Origin: Hoeflea_A sp965228435
Lineage (GTDB): Bacteria > Pseudomonadota > Alphaproteobacteria > Rhizobiales > Rhizobiaceae
Assembly (NCBI GenBank): GCA_965228435.1
Contig: OZ245818.1
Coordinates: 124,001 to 188,000, forward strand
Length of the DNA: 64,000 bases
Direction of reading: 5' to 3'
A program made the translations under genes and the position numbers. A model generated the notes under the pieces. The model made no database searches. It was not told where the DNA came from and was given only the letters and a program-made list of their open reading frames with translations. Shown here one piece after another: positions 50,188 to 59,300 of the stretch; positions within the stretch are counted from its first letter, which is position 1, and every line of letters begins with the position of its first letter.

Positions 50188-51477
50188 TCACCCTTTGCGC
50201 TGCATGACGGCGAAGAAGAACCCGTCGGTGCCTGTCGATGCCGGCGTCAGCGTGATTGTCTTCATATCGGCCGACCAGGGCTGCGGCTTGTCGTCTCCGT
50301 AGAGGTCCTGCCAGACCTCACCGGCAGAGACCAGTTCGAATTCGCCGTCGTCCTCGCAGAAGCCGTAGATCTGGGCCTCGTTTTCCTGCGGCAGGATCGA
50401 GCAGGTGATGTAGATGAGGAAACCGCCGGGACGCACATAGGGTGCTGCAGCGGTCAGCACCTCCTCCTGTTGCTTCAGCCGTTCCTCGAGATTCTTCTGC
50501 GTCAGTTTCCACTTGGTGTCGGGACGTCGGCGCCAGGTGCCCGTGCCCGAACAGGGCGCATCGACAAGCACACGGTCCATTCGGCCGATGAGCGCATCGA
50601 GATCGGAGGCGTCCTCGTGCACCTGAACATTGCGGGTCCCGGCCCGCTTCAGCCGTTCGAAGATTGGCGCCAGCCGCGTTCGGTCGATGTCGTAGGCGTG
50701 GATCTGGCCCTTGTTTTCCATGAAGGCGCTCAACGCCAGCGCCTTGCCGCCGCCGCCGGCGCAATAATCGAGCACCTGCTCGCCCGGCTGCGCGTAAATC
50801 AACTCGGACACCACCTGGCTGCCTTCATCCTGGACTTCGAACCAGCCCTTGGCGAAAGCCGGTTCGGCCGTCACGTTGGGCAGGCGCGAAGGCCCCTGCC
50901 CTGGCGCGATACGCAGCCCGGCGGAGGCAATCTCCGTCGCAACCGCGCGGCTGCGTTCCAGTGCTTTCAGCACCTTGTCCCGATCCGCCTTCAGTGCGTT
51001 GACCCGCAGGTCGAGCGGCGGTCGTTGGGCCAGGGCCTGGGCTTCGACCAGCCAGTCGTCGCCGAAATTCTCCTCGAACGCGAACTCGATCCACTCCGGA
51101 ACATCGGCTTGAACATGCGGCTTGGCGTCCGACAACCGGCGTGTTGCAAAGGCCGTCCAGGCTGCCTCCGACAGCGGCGGCGGGGCAAAGCGATCGCCGT
51201 CGAGTTGCGATTTGAGCCGCGCGGCATCGAGGCCCCATTGCCGCAGAGCAACCGCGTGCACGAGCGCAGCAGGACCATCATCATCCATCATGTAGGCATG
51301 CGACAACTTCTGCCGCAGGGCGTCATAAACCAGATTTCCGATCGCCGCGCGATCGCCGGAGCCTGCAAAGCGATGGGAGTGTCCCCAATCTTTCAGTGCT
51401 TCGGCGACCGGTCTTTTCTGTCGTTCAATGGTTTCGAGCACCTCGATGGCCGCTGCCATCCGACCGCCCAGCCGCAT
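50188..51477 (-). CDS. rsmB: RsmB-like 16S rRNA (cytosine-C5) methyltransferase
   Basis: The 429-residue protein has an N-terminal NusB/RsmB-like helical part and a Rossmann SAM domain (VLDYCAGGGGKALALSAFMENKG), the NOL1/NOP2 catalytic motif VDAPCSGTGTWRRRPDTKW with the nucleophilic Cys and the second Cys in YITCSILPQENEAQI. The RsmB label rests on this architecture; an RsmF-like specificity cannot be excluded. Its place beside core purine and MAPEG genes is typical for alphaproteobacteria. Confidence 0.9.
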   Translation of the reverse strand: MRLGGRMAAAIEVLETIERQKRPVAEALKDWGHSHRFAGSGDRAAIGNLVYDALRQKLSHAYMMDDDGPAALVHAVALRQWGLDAARLKSQLDGDRFAPPPLSEAAWTAFATRRLSDAKPHVQADVPEWIEFAFEENFGDDWLVEAQALAQRPPLDLRVNALKADRDKVLKALERSRAVATEIASAGLRIAPGQGPSRLPNVTAEPAFAKGWFEVQDEGSQVVSELIYAQPGEQVLDYCAGGGGKALALSAFMENKGQIHAYDIDRTRLAPIFERLKRAGTRNVQVHEDASDLDALIGRMDRVLVDAPCSGTGTWRRRPDTKWKLTQKNLEERLKQQEEVLTAAAPYVRPGGFLIYITCSILPQENEAQIYGFCEDDGEFELVSAGEVWQDLYGDDKPQPWSADMKTITLTPASTGTDGFFFAVMQRKG

Positions 51478-51531
51478 GTCTTCGTCCTTCTCAATTCAGC
51501 TCGTCAGCGTGACGATAGAGGTTTTCCAAAG

Positions 51532-51942
51532 TCAGATCAGCTTCCACGCCAGCCACAGCCACAAGGCGCCGTTGATCAAGAAACCGACGATGAAGAGCGG
51601 TCGGCGCTGGCGAACGCGGTTGGTGGTGATGTGCACCCACGAATGGGCAATGCGGCTTGCGACGAAGGCCCAGGCCAGCACGATGATGGCATCGTTGACC
51701 CCGTTGACCATGTAGAGAACGACGCAGACGACATAGAAGAGGAATGGCAGCTCGAACTGGTTGACCAGGTTGCGGACAACGGTGGAGCTTGATTCCGGTT
51801 CGACCTGCGGCACCCGGAAGGCTGACGCATCCACCTCGCCGCGTTTCACCGCAGCTAGACGGCGGCGCGACATGATGACGTATATTGTGTAGATGAGCGC
51901 CGTCTGCACGATCAGAGGCCAGAAGATTGCGGTGTTGCTCAT
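51532..51942 (-). CDS. MAPEG family membrane protein
   Basis: The 136-residue protein has about four membrane helices (FWPLIVQTALIYTIYVIM, FELPFLFYVVCVVLYMVNGV, AIIVLAWAFVASRIAHSWVHITTNRVRQRRPLFIVGFLINGALWLWLA). The helix with RIAHSWVHITTNRVRQR fits the MAPEG motif, the membrane-associated eicosanoid/glutathione family. The bacterial function is unclear. It sits between rsmB and guaB on the same strand. Confidence 0.85.
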   Translation of the reverse strand: MSNTAIFWPLIVQTALIYTIYVIMSRRRLAAVKRGEVDASAFRVPQVEPESSSTVVRNLVNQFELPFLFYVVCVVLYMVNGVNDAIIVLAWAFVASRIAHSWVHITTNRVRQRRPLFIVGFLINGALWLWLAWKLI

Positions 51943-52012
51943 GATGGTCCCTAACGAGGATGTCTGCTTGCGACGCTAATCGAGTTCCGGTTGAGAGGAA
52001 AGCCAGCCCTGC

Positions 52013-53515
52013 TCACACCGCCCCCGGATAGTTCGGGCTTTCGCGAGTGATCGTGACGTCATGCGCGTGGCTTTCACGCTGGCCGGCGCCGGAGATGCGG
52101 ACGAATTGGGCTCGCTGGTGCAGCTCCTCAAGATTGGCTGCGCCGACATAGCCCATGGCCGCCTTGAGGCCACCGCCCAGTTGATGCAGGACGCCCGACA
52201 CAGGGCCCTTGTAGGGTACCTGACCTTCGACACCTTCCGGCACCAGTTTCAACGTGTCTCTCACTTCGGCCTGGAAATAGCGGTCGGCGGAGCCACGGGC
52301 CATGGCGCCGACGGATCCCATGCCGCGATAGGATTTGAAGGAACGGCCCTGGTAGAGATAGACCTCGCCCGGGCTTTCATCTGTGCCGGCAAGCAGCGAG
52401 CCGATCATCACGGCCGATGCACCGGCGGCGATGGCCTTGGCCATATCGCCGGAATATTTGATGCCCCCGTCGGCGATGACGGGCACGCCATTTTCGTGGG
52501 CCGCCTCGACGGCGCTCATGATCGCCGAAAGCTGCGGCACGCCGACACCGGCAACGATGCGCGTGGTGCAGATGGAACCCGGGCCGATGCCGACCTTGAT
52601 GGAGTCGGCGCCGGCATCGATCAGCGCTTTAGCGCCTTCGGCGGTGGCGACGTTTCCTGCCATGATCCGCACCGAGTTGGACAATTTCTTAACCCGCGAC
52701 ACGGCATCGAGCACACGCTGCGAATGCCCGTGGGCAGTGTCGACCACCAGCATGTCGATGCCGGCATCGATCAGCCGCTCGGCTCGTTCGAAGCCGTCCT
52801 CGCCCACCGTGGTCGCGGCCGCAACGCGCAGCCGGCCCTGCAGGTCCTTGGCTGCATTGGGGTTCAGTTGCGATTTTTCGATGTCCTTGACCGTGATCAG
52901 CCCGACGCACTGGCCGTCCGGATCGACGACCAGAAGCTTTTCAATGCGATGCTGGTGCAGCAGTTTCTTGGCCTCGTGCTGCTCGACATTCTCATTGACG
53001 GTCACCAGCCCTTCGGATGTCATCAGTTCGTGGATCTTCTGATCGGGGTCGGAGGCGAAACGCACGTCACGATTGGTGAGAATTCCGACCAGTCGGCCGG
53101 TGCCGAATCCACCGGCGCCACCGTTTTCAACGACGGGAATGCCGGAGATCCCGTGGGTCTTCATCAGGGCCAACGCATCGGCAAGCGTGGCTTCAGGCCC
53201 GATCGTCACCGGATTGACCACCATGCCGGACTCGAACTTCTTGACCTGGCGAACTTCTTCGGCCTGCTCCTCGGGCGTCAGGTTGCGGTGAATGACACCG
53301 ATGCCGCCGGCCTGAGCCATGGCGATCGCCAGCCTTGCCTCGGTCACCGTGTCCATGGCGGACGAGATGATCGGCAGGCTGAGGTCTATGCCATCGGCAA
53401 CGCGGGTCGCGATGTCGACCTGGCCCGGCATGACGGTCGAGTGGCCGGGCTGCAGCAGCACGTCGTCAAACGTCAGGGCTTCCCGCCCGGTCATGGATTC
53501 GATGATGCGCGCCAT
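52013..53515 (-). CDS. guaB: IMP dehydrogenase
   Basis: The ATG at 53515 (MARIIESMTGREALTFDDVLLQPG) gives 500 residues and has GGAG upstream; the frame extends further without a start signal. The catalytic loop IGPGSICTTRIVAGVGVPQLSAI and NAD/IMP sites (GNVATAEGAKALIDAGADSIKVG; GIKYSGDMAKAIAAGASAVMIGSLLAGTDESPG) are present, with two CBS domains between about residues 95 and 210. It catalyses the IMP to XMP step. The gene is 70 bp downstream of the MAPEG gene in reverse order and is part of the core block. Confidence 0.96.
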   Translation of the reverse strand: MARIIESMTGREALTFDDVLLQPGHSTVMPGQVDIATRVADGIDLSLPIISSAMDTVTEARLAIAMAQAGGIGVIHRNLTPEEQAEEVRQVKKFESGMVVNPVTIGPEATLADALALMKTHGISGIPVVENGGAGGFGTGRLVGILTNRDVRFASDPDQKIHELMTSEGLVTVNENVEQHEAKKLLHQHRIEKLLVVDPDGQCVGLITVKDIEKSQLNPNAAKDLQGRLRVAAATTVGEDGFERAERLIDAGIDMLVVDTAHGHSQRVLDAVSRVKKLSNSVRIMAGNVATAEGAKALIDAGADSIKVGIGPGSICTTRIVAGVGVPQLSAIMSAVEAAHENGVPVIADGGIKYSGDMAKAIAAGASAVMIGSLLAGTDESPGEVYLYQGRSFKSYRGMGSVGAMARGSADRYFQAEVRDTLKLVPEGVEGQVPYKGPVSGVLHQLGGGLKAAMGYVGAANLEELHQRAQFVRISGAGQRESHAHDVTITRESPNYPGAV

Positions 53516-53683
53516 TGCCAATCTCCGCTTTGTAAAAGCCGCCATCGGTGCCGCCACGCGGCGCCGTGCAGAATCGTCAAATCATTCAGAAGTTGGCATT
53601 GGCTGGTAACACGGATGCGACGCCAAGGAAACCACAAATAACGCGGCCAAAACGACCGCGAAAATGCCCGGAACTGATGGACT

Positions 53684-54394
53684 TCAGCGGCCGTCTTCGT
53701 CTTCACCCCGGCCCTTGAACGCCTTCGCCAGGAGATACATTTCCACCGATTCGGCGCGAGAGGCCGGCGGCTTGATATGGATGACGGAGGTAAACTGCCG
53801 CTTGAGCATCGACAGCAGGTCTGCCTCGGTGCCGCCCTGGAATGTCTTGGCCAGAAAATGGCCTCCTGGCGTCAACACGTCGACGGCGAAATAGGCGGCG
53901 ACTTCGCACAAATGCATGGTGCGCAAGTGATCGGTCCGCCGGTGGCCGGTGGTTGGAGCAGCCATATCCGACAGCACGAGATCAGGCGCGCCGCCGCAAG
54001 CCTCGATCAATGCGTCCGGTGCCGCATCATCAAGGAAGTCCATCTCCAGGAAGGCGACGCCTGGCAGCGGGTCCATTTCAAGAAAATCGATGGCCGCCAC
54101 TCTCGGATCTTCATCGGTGGAAGACGTGACCTTGGCAGCAATCTGCGACCAGCTTCCAGGTGCCGAACCGAGATCAACGATGCGGCGGGCACCGCTGAGG
54201 ATTTTGTGCTTTTCGTCGATCTCCAGGAGCTTGAAGGCTGCGCGTGAGCGATAGCCCTCAAGTTGTGCCCGCTGCACATAGGGGTCGTTGAGATGGCGCT
54301 CGATCCAGCGCCGCGACGATGCCTTGATGCGCTTCTTCTTGACCTTTTGCCCGAGCTTGCGGCCGGTGCGGTTGCCGCCCGTCGGCCGGCTCAT
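53684..54394 (-). CDS. rlmE: 23S rRNA 2'-O-methyltransferase RlmE
   Basis: The ATG at 54394 (MSRPTGGNRTGRKLGQKVKKKRIKASSRRWIERHLNDPYV) gives 236 residues with a basic RNA-binding N-terminus, then YRSRAAFKLLEIDEKHKIL, VDLGSAPGSWSQIAA, LVLSDMAAPTTGHRRTDHL and GGHFLAKTFQGG, the K-D-K-E tetrad region of the FtsJ/RrmJ family. It methylates the 2'-OH of a uridine of 23S rRNA. Its start overlaps the Ppx/GppA stop by 4 nt. Confidence 0.94.
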   Translation of the reverse strand: MSRPTGGNRTGRKLGQKVKKKRIKASSRRWIERHLNDPYVQRAQLEGYRSRAAFKLLEIDEKHKILSGARRIVDLGSAPGSWSQIAAKVTSSTDEDPRVAAIDFLEMDPLPGVAFLEMDFLDDAAPDALIEACGGAPDLVLSDMAAPTTGHRRTDHLRTMHLCEVAAYFAVDVLTPGGHFLAKTFQGGTEADLLSMLKRQFTSVIHIKPPASRAESVEMYLLAKAFKGRGEDEDGR

Positions 54395-55887
54395 TGCTGG
54401 TCGCCTTGCTGACGGTTGGGTCGCTTGTAGTAAGGCCGACGGCCGCGGCCTCGCCGCCACACCCCGTCGGCGGCCATCATTTCAGTCAACAGCCCCTCAC
54501 GCAGTCCGCGATCGGCGACCCGCAGACGATCCGAGGGCCAGCGCCGACGGATCGCCTCCAGAATGGCGCAGCCAGCCAATACCAGATCGGCGCGGTCCGA
54601 GCCGATACAGGGGTTGGAGGAGCGTTCGTCGAAATTCCAGGACAGAAGCTTCTGGGTCATGCGATCGACCTCGCTGCTGCTCAGCCAGAGGCCGTCGACA
54701 CGGCGGCGATCATAGCGCGGCAGGTCCAGATGCACGCCGGCCAGCGTCGTCACGGTGCCAGAGGTGCCGAGCAGGTGGAACTCGCCGCCGGCGCCATTGC
54801 CGCATCCGGGCAGATCCGGGCACGGAAACCCGTCCAGCAGATCGGCGACCTCGTCCACCATCTCTTCAAAGATCTTCTCGGTCACTTCGCGGCCACCATG
54901 GCGTTCGGAAAGCGTCACCACGCCCACCGGCAGCGATGTCCAGGCGCTGATGTGATTGGCCAGCCGGTTGGAGCGGCTACCGGACAGATCGATCGCGGCG
55001 ATCTCGGAGGAACCACCGCCGATGTCGAACAACACGACCCCCGCGGTCTCGCGTTCGACAAGAGAGGAGCAGCCGGACACTGCCAGCCGTGCCTCCGTCT
55101 CGCGATCGACAATCTCCAGGTCCAGCCCGGTCTCGTCCTTGACCCGGTCGAGAAACTCGGAGCCGTTGCCGGCGGAGCGACAGGCTTCCGTTGCAATCAA
55201 CCGGTGGCGACGCACGGTTTTGCTTGCCAGTTTGCTGGCACACACTTTCAGCGCTTCGACAGCGCGGTCCATCGCAGCATCAGACAGCCGCCCGGAGGCG
55301 GTCAGACCCTCGCCCAGCCGCACGATGCGCGAGAAGGCGTCAATGACGCGAAACTGCCCGGGACGGGTTGGGATGGCGACCAGAAGCCGGCAGTTGTTGG
55401 TGCCCAGATCAAGCGCCGCATAGACCGGCGCCTGCCCGCGATCGCGACGGGGCTTCCAATGCTTGTGCTGTTGCTGTTTGTGCGCCGGCCCACCATTCGG
55501 CGTGCCCCTGGCGGGTCGTTGTTCAGCCCTGGTTTGCGTGGTGTCCGGTTGCCGGGACCCGTTCATCGCCTGAGCAGACGCACTTTCGGGCGCACCGGAC
55601 TCATTGCGATGCTTGTGCTTCTTTGAGCGCCGGCGACGACGCTTCCTGCCGGAATGTCCCTCTGAGTTGCCGCTCGCCGCCGCGTCAGGCGGCTGATCGG
55701 GCCTGTCGGAGCGCCGGGCATCGGTCTCATGCGACCGCTCCTGCCCTTCCAAAGCCGGCACGATGGCGGAGTCCCGCCTGTGTGCATTTGCGGCGGCACG
55801 GTCGTCCTGCGACCTCTTCGGTGCCTCTCCGCCAGCTTCCAACGCCCCGCTGATGGGCACATTTGTGCCCGTTTCGGGGTCTGTCAC
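54391..55887 (-). CDS. Ppx/GppA phosphatase family protein with disordered basic N-terminus
   Basis: The 498-residue protein has a Ppx/GppA core from about residue 150 (VYAALDLGTNNCRLLVAIPTRPGQFRVIDAFSRIVRLGEGL and VLFDIGGGSSEIAAIDLSGSRS, the ASKHA-type phosphate loops) preceded by about 145 residues of low-complexity sequence including RKRRRRRSKKHKHRN. Family members hydrolyse polyphosphate or pppGpp. The N-terminal tail is longer than usual and could bind RNA or polyphosphate. It is coupled to rlmE by an ATGA overlap. Confidence 0.88.
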   Translation of the reverse strand: MTDPETGTNVPISGALEAGGEAPKRSQDDRAAANAHRRDSAIVPALEGQERSHETDARRSDRPDQPPDAAASGNSEGHSGRKRRRRRSKKHKHRNESGAPESASAQAMNGSRQPDTTQTRAEQRPARGTPNGGPAHKQQQHKHWKPRRDRGQAPVYAALDLGTNNCRLLVAIPTRPGQFRVIDAFSRIVRLGEGLTASGRLSDAAMDRAVEALKVCASKLASKTVRRHRLIATEACRSAGNGSEFLDRVKDETGLDLEIVDRETEARLAVSGCSSLVERETAGVVLFDIGGGSSEIAAIDLSGSRSNRLANHISAWTSLPVGVVTLSERHGGREVTEKIFEEMVDEVADLLDGFPCPDLPGCGNGAGGEFHLLGTSGTVTTLAGVHLDLPRYDRRRVDGLWLSSSEVDRMTQKLLSWNFDERSSNPCIGSDRADLVLAGCAILEAIRRRWPSDRLRVADRGLREGLLTEMMAADGVWRRGRGRRPYYKRPNRQQGDQQ

Positions 55888-56389
55888 TTGACTATCCTGA
55901 CGCGCCGCGCATGCCCTGAAGAGCTGCAGCTGGCGCTTCTCGAACCTCTGTTACGAAAAGTGTATCAGCGCCCTGTTTGTTCGACAAACCTTTTTTCCGG
56001 GCTCACTCGACGACTGTTTTCGGGTGACTATCCCCGGAAGATGGGCACCTGCCCAAACGCCCGGTCGCACCGCGCTAACAGTGGCGTCGCCGAGTGCCGC
56101 AACTGACATGATGAATTCGTCCTTAGCGTGTTCTGGGCAGCAATGGCGAAAGTCCGCTCGAACTTCCCCTCAGGACGACGGGTGAAAGTTGCGTCATTCA
56201 TCTTCGCCACATCACGCTGGGATCACGCAAGGATCACGCCAAGGGCGTTAGACCATATGGGTCATGCACAAAATGATGAACGGAAATAACGTAGTTAGCG
56301 AGGAGTTTCTTCCTCCTCACCCGGTGCTGCATCGAGCTGGCGCCTCAAATCGGAAAACCCGCGCAAATGAGACGCATGAGTGAACTGGC
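55888..56389. other. 502-bp intergenic region before the giant repeat-protein genes
   Basis: No convincing gene or RNA is seen. It contains a GAGGAG...CTCCTC hairpin (56300-56318) and a near-tandem pair GGATCACGCAA / GGATCACGCCAA around 56220-56245. A short minus-strand frame (56028-56210) has no clear family and is unlikely to be expressed. The promoter of the large plus-strand gene is expected here. Confidence 0.45.
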
Positions 56390-59300
56390 ATGATTACTAT
56401 TGATCTGACGTCCTCCCCCCTGGCGATTGATCTTCGCGATAACCGCTTCACAACATCGCTGGACTTCTCGGTGTTGTTCTCGGCAAAGAAGGCAGTGACC
56501 GTGCAGGAGCTCAATCCGGACACCGGTGAGCTGGAAACCTTCAATCTCGATCCGGCTATCTTCTACACACCGTTGGGCGACTACAATTCGGATTATGACT
56601 ACAGCCAGCAAGGCGGCGACATTCTCTTCCTTTGGGACGAAGACACCGACTTGTTCATCAATGTGCACATCGAAGGATCGCTCGATTTTCCCAATATCGA
56701 CGACTTTGTCGACCCATTCTATAGCGACGGCGACGCGTTCGATGCCGATGTAAACGCCTATACCGATGAACTTTTGAACTGGCGTTCAAACCTGGGACAA
56801 TTATCATCGCGGAAGATGGTCATCGAAGACGTTGTCACCATTACCTCCGACCAACCGGTGTCCCTGTCCCAAATCGGCAGCATATCGGACCTCTTCGAGG
56901 GCGACACGGTCATCAACGGGACCCAGTTCAACGACATCCTGCGCGGCGACGCCGACGGCCAGTCCGGCAACGATACGATCAATGGCGGTGACGGCGGCGA
57001 CACCATTTTCGGTGACCCCGGCATCGATGTTATCAATGGTGGCGGATCAGATATTGATGTTTTGTCATATGGCCTTTCAACCTCCGGCATCGGCCTGCAA
57101 CTGGGGATACTTGCAGGGTCGTTTGGGGACGCCGCCGGTGATCAGATTTCCGCTGTCGAACTGATAGTTGGCTCCAAACACAATGACCAGATCGATATTC
57201 CCAGTTCAGTCTGGTTATTGGCCGGCAATGGCGGTGCCGATACCATTTATGGATCATCGGGCAACAACGTCATCTTCGGCGACTTTGCGATTAGCCAGGG
57301 CGCTTTGATTGGCGAGTTGTCCGACGCGAACTTACAACAGTTGCTCGCAAATGCCGAACTCGGAGGAGCCGAAGGCGGCGACACGATAGCCGGTGGCCTG
57401 GGCTTCGACCAGATCTTCGGCGGAGGCGGAAACGATAAACTTTATGCTGGAGAATTCGATTTCCTCTTTTCATCCAATGACACATCCGGCAACGAACTTT
57501 ACGGACAGTCGGGCGAGGATCATCTCTTCGCGTGGACATTCTCCGAAAACACCACCGATGAGCTGGATGGTGGCGCTGACAGAGATACCTATTACGCCGA
57601 CGGTCAAGACAAAATCATAGAGTTCGAGCTCGGCGAAACAGCGCATTACCGAACCGGATCTCAGGCCGAACGCACGATGTTCATCTCGGATGTTTTCGGT
57701 TCCCGCGCGATTTTCTTCGATGGAACCGACGAAGTCATCGGGGAACTTGCCTTTGACAATACGATCCTGGCCAATGAGGTCCGGATATATGATTCAGAGT
57801 TCTTTGGACACAAAGTGGTCAGTCTCGACCGAACAGCGGATGAACTCCCGTTTCTTACAAAAAAGCAGGCGGACGAAATCAACTGGAAGTACAACGCCCA
57901 GCAGATTTCGGCCGTTGCAAAACTGGCATTCAACTTGGTAGCCGAAACCGGGGCTTTCAAACGATACTCAGACGTCGTTGGCAAGAAGGCCGCTGAATAC
58001 TTGGCGAAAGCCGGCGCCAGCAAAGAGACTCAGGCTCTGGGGAGTGAGTACGCCTCAGAAGTTTCCAGAGACCTTGTTGCGGAGGTGCTGGGAGAGGCTG
58101 CTGAAGACGCGGTCACCGGAGAGAACCGATCAATTTGGGATTACATCTCGGTTTTTGACATTGCGAAGATTCTCCTGACGAACACGCTCGCCAAGCCAGC
58201 GCAAATTGCGTTCAGCTTCGGTGAGTACTTCATCTCCGTCATAACAAACGAGATCGGGCGTCAGTTTGAATTGTTCATGAACACCTATTTCGTCTTCTCC
58301 GAGGGCGAGTTTATCCGAAACAAGGATACCGGGGAGTTTGAGGCGCGGTCCGGAACCGTGACCGACGGAAACATCTCCGGCGCTATCGTATTCGGTGATG
58401 AGAATGGAAACGGGGTACTGGACGACGGCGAAGCCTTTACGGTTTCCGACGGTGGAGGAAACTACATCCTTTCCAATCCAATCGGTCCGGTGGTGGCTTC
58501 AGGCGGTATTGACGTTTTGACCGGACTGCCGTTTGCCGGCAGACTGATCGCCGCTGAGGGCGGCACGACGGTCACGCCTTTGTCGACACTGGCGCATTAT
58601 CTGTTCGCGGTTCCGGTAGCCAACCCCAATGAAGCACTATCCCAGGCACTGGGGTTGTCTGAAACCTACGGCTTCGGCGCTACCGATCCGATTGAACAGA
58701 TGTTCGAGGGTGCGGATGATTCGGAATTGGTCGCGAAGTCCAACTCCGCACTGATGAACACCGTCCAGCTCATTGCCTCCGCCTTTGCCGGTCAGCGGGA
58801 TCCCGATGAAAATGCCGATGAGGCCTACTCGGCACTCGCCCAGACGCTGCAGACGGTCGCGGTCATAGACCTCACTAGCAGCGGTTTCATCAAATCAATT
58901 CTCGATACCTTTGTTAATTCGCCAGCAATTACAGCATCTAACGCGTTTTTGACGACTCTTTCTGAGATTATTGCAGCCGCTAACCAGCAGACCTTCGATG
59001 TCACAGCTGGATCCAATGTCGACGCCTTTTTCGAAGCTCTCGGCACGGTTGGACGGGCCGTGCAAGGTTCCGTGGCCGATGCTCTCGAAGCAGCCGCCGG
59101 CAACGACGCCGCTCTGCTGGCTGCGAAGGATGCCACGACCGGTCAGTCGCTGGCAGATCTTATCGCGGACGCCGGCGATGAGTTGCTCGGCGCTCCCACC
59201 GACATCTTGCTCGACAGCTTTTTCGCGAATGAAGGACTCGCGGGCGGCTCGATCGTTGCGTCGGTCACCGTGCTGGATCCCGACCTCCTGGACACTCACA

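Noticed and set aside
50005..53641. Two long plus-strand frames (595 and 526 residues)
   Set aside because: They run antisense to rsmB and guaB and have no recognisable domains; both are shadow frames.
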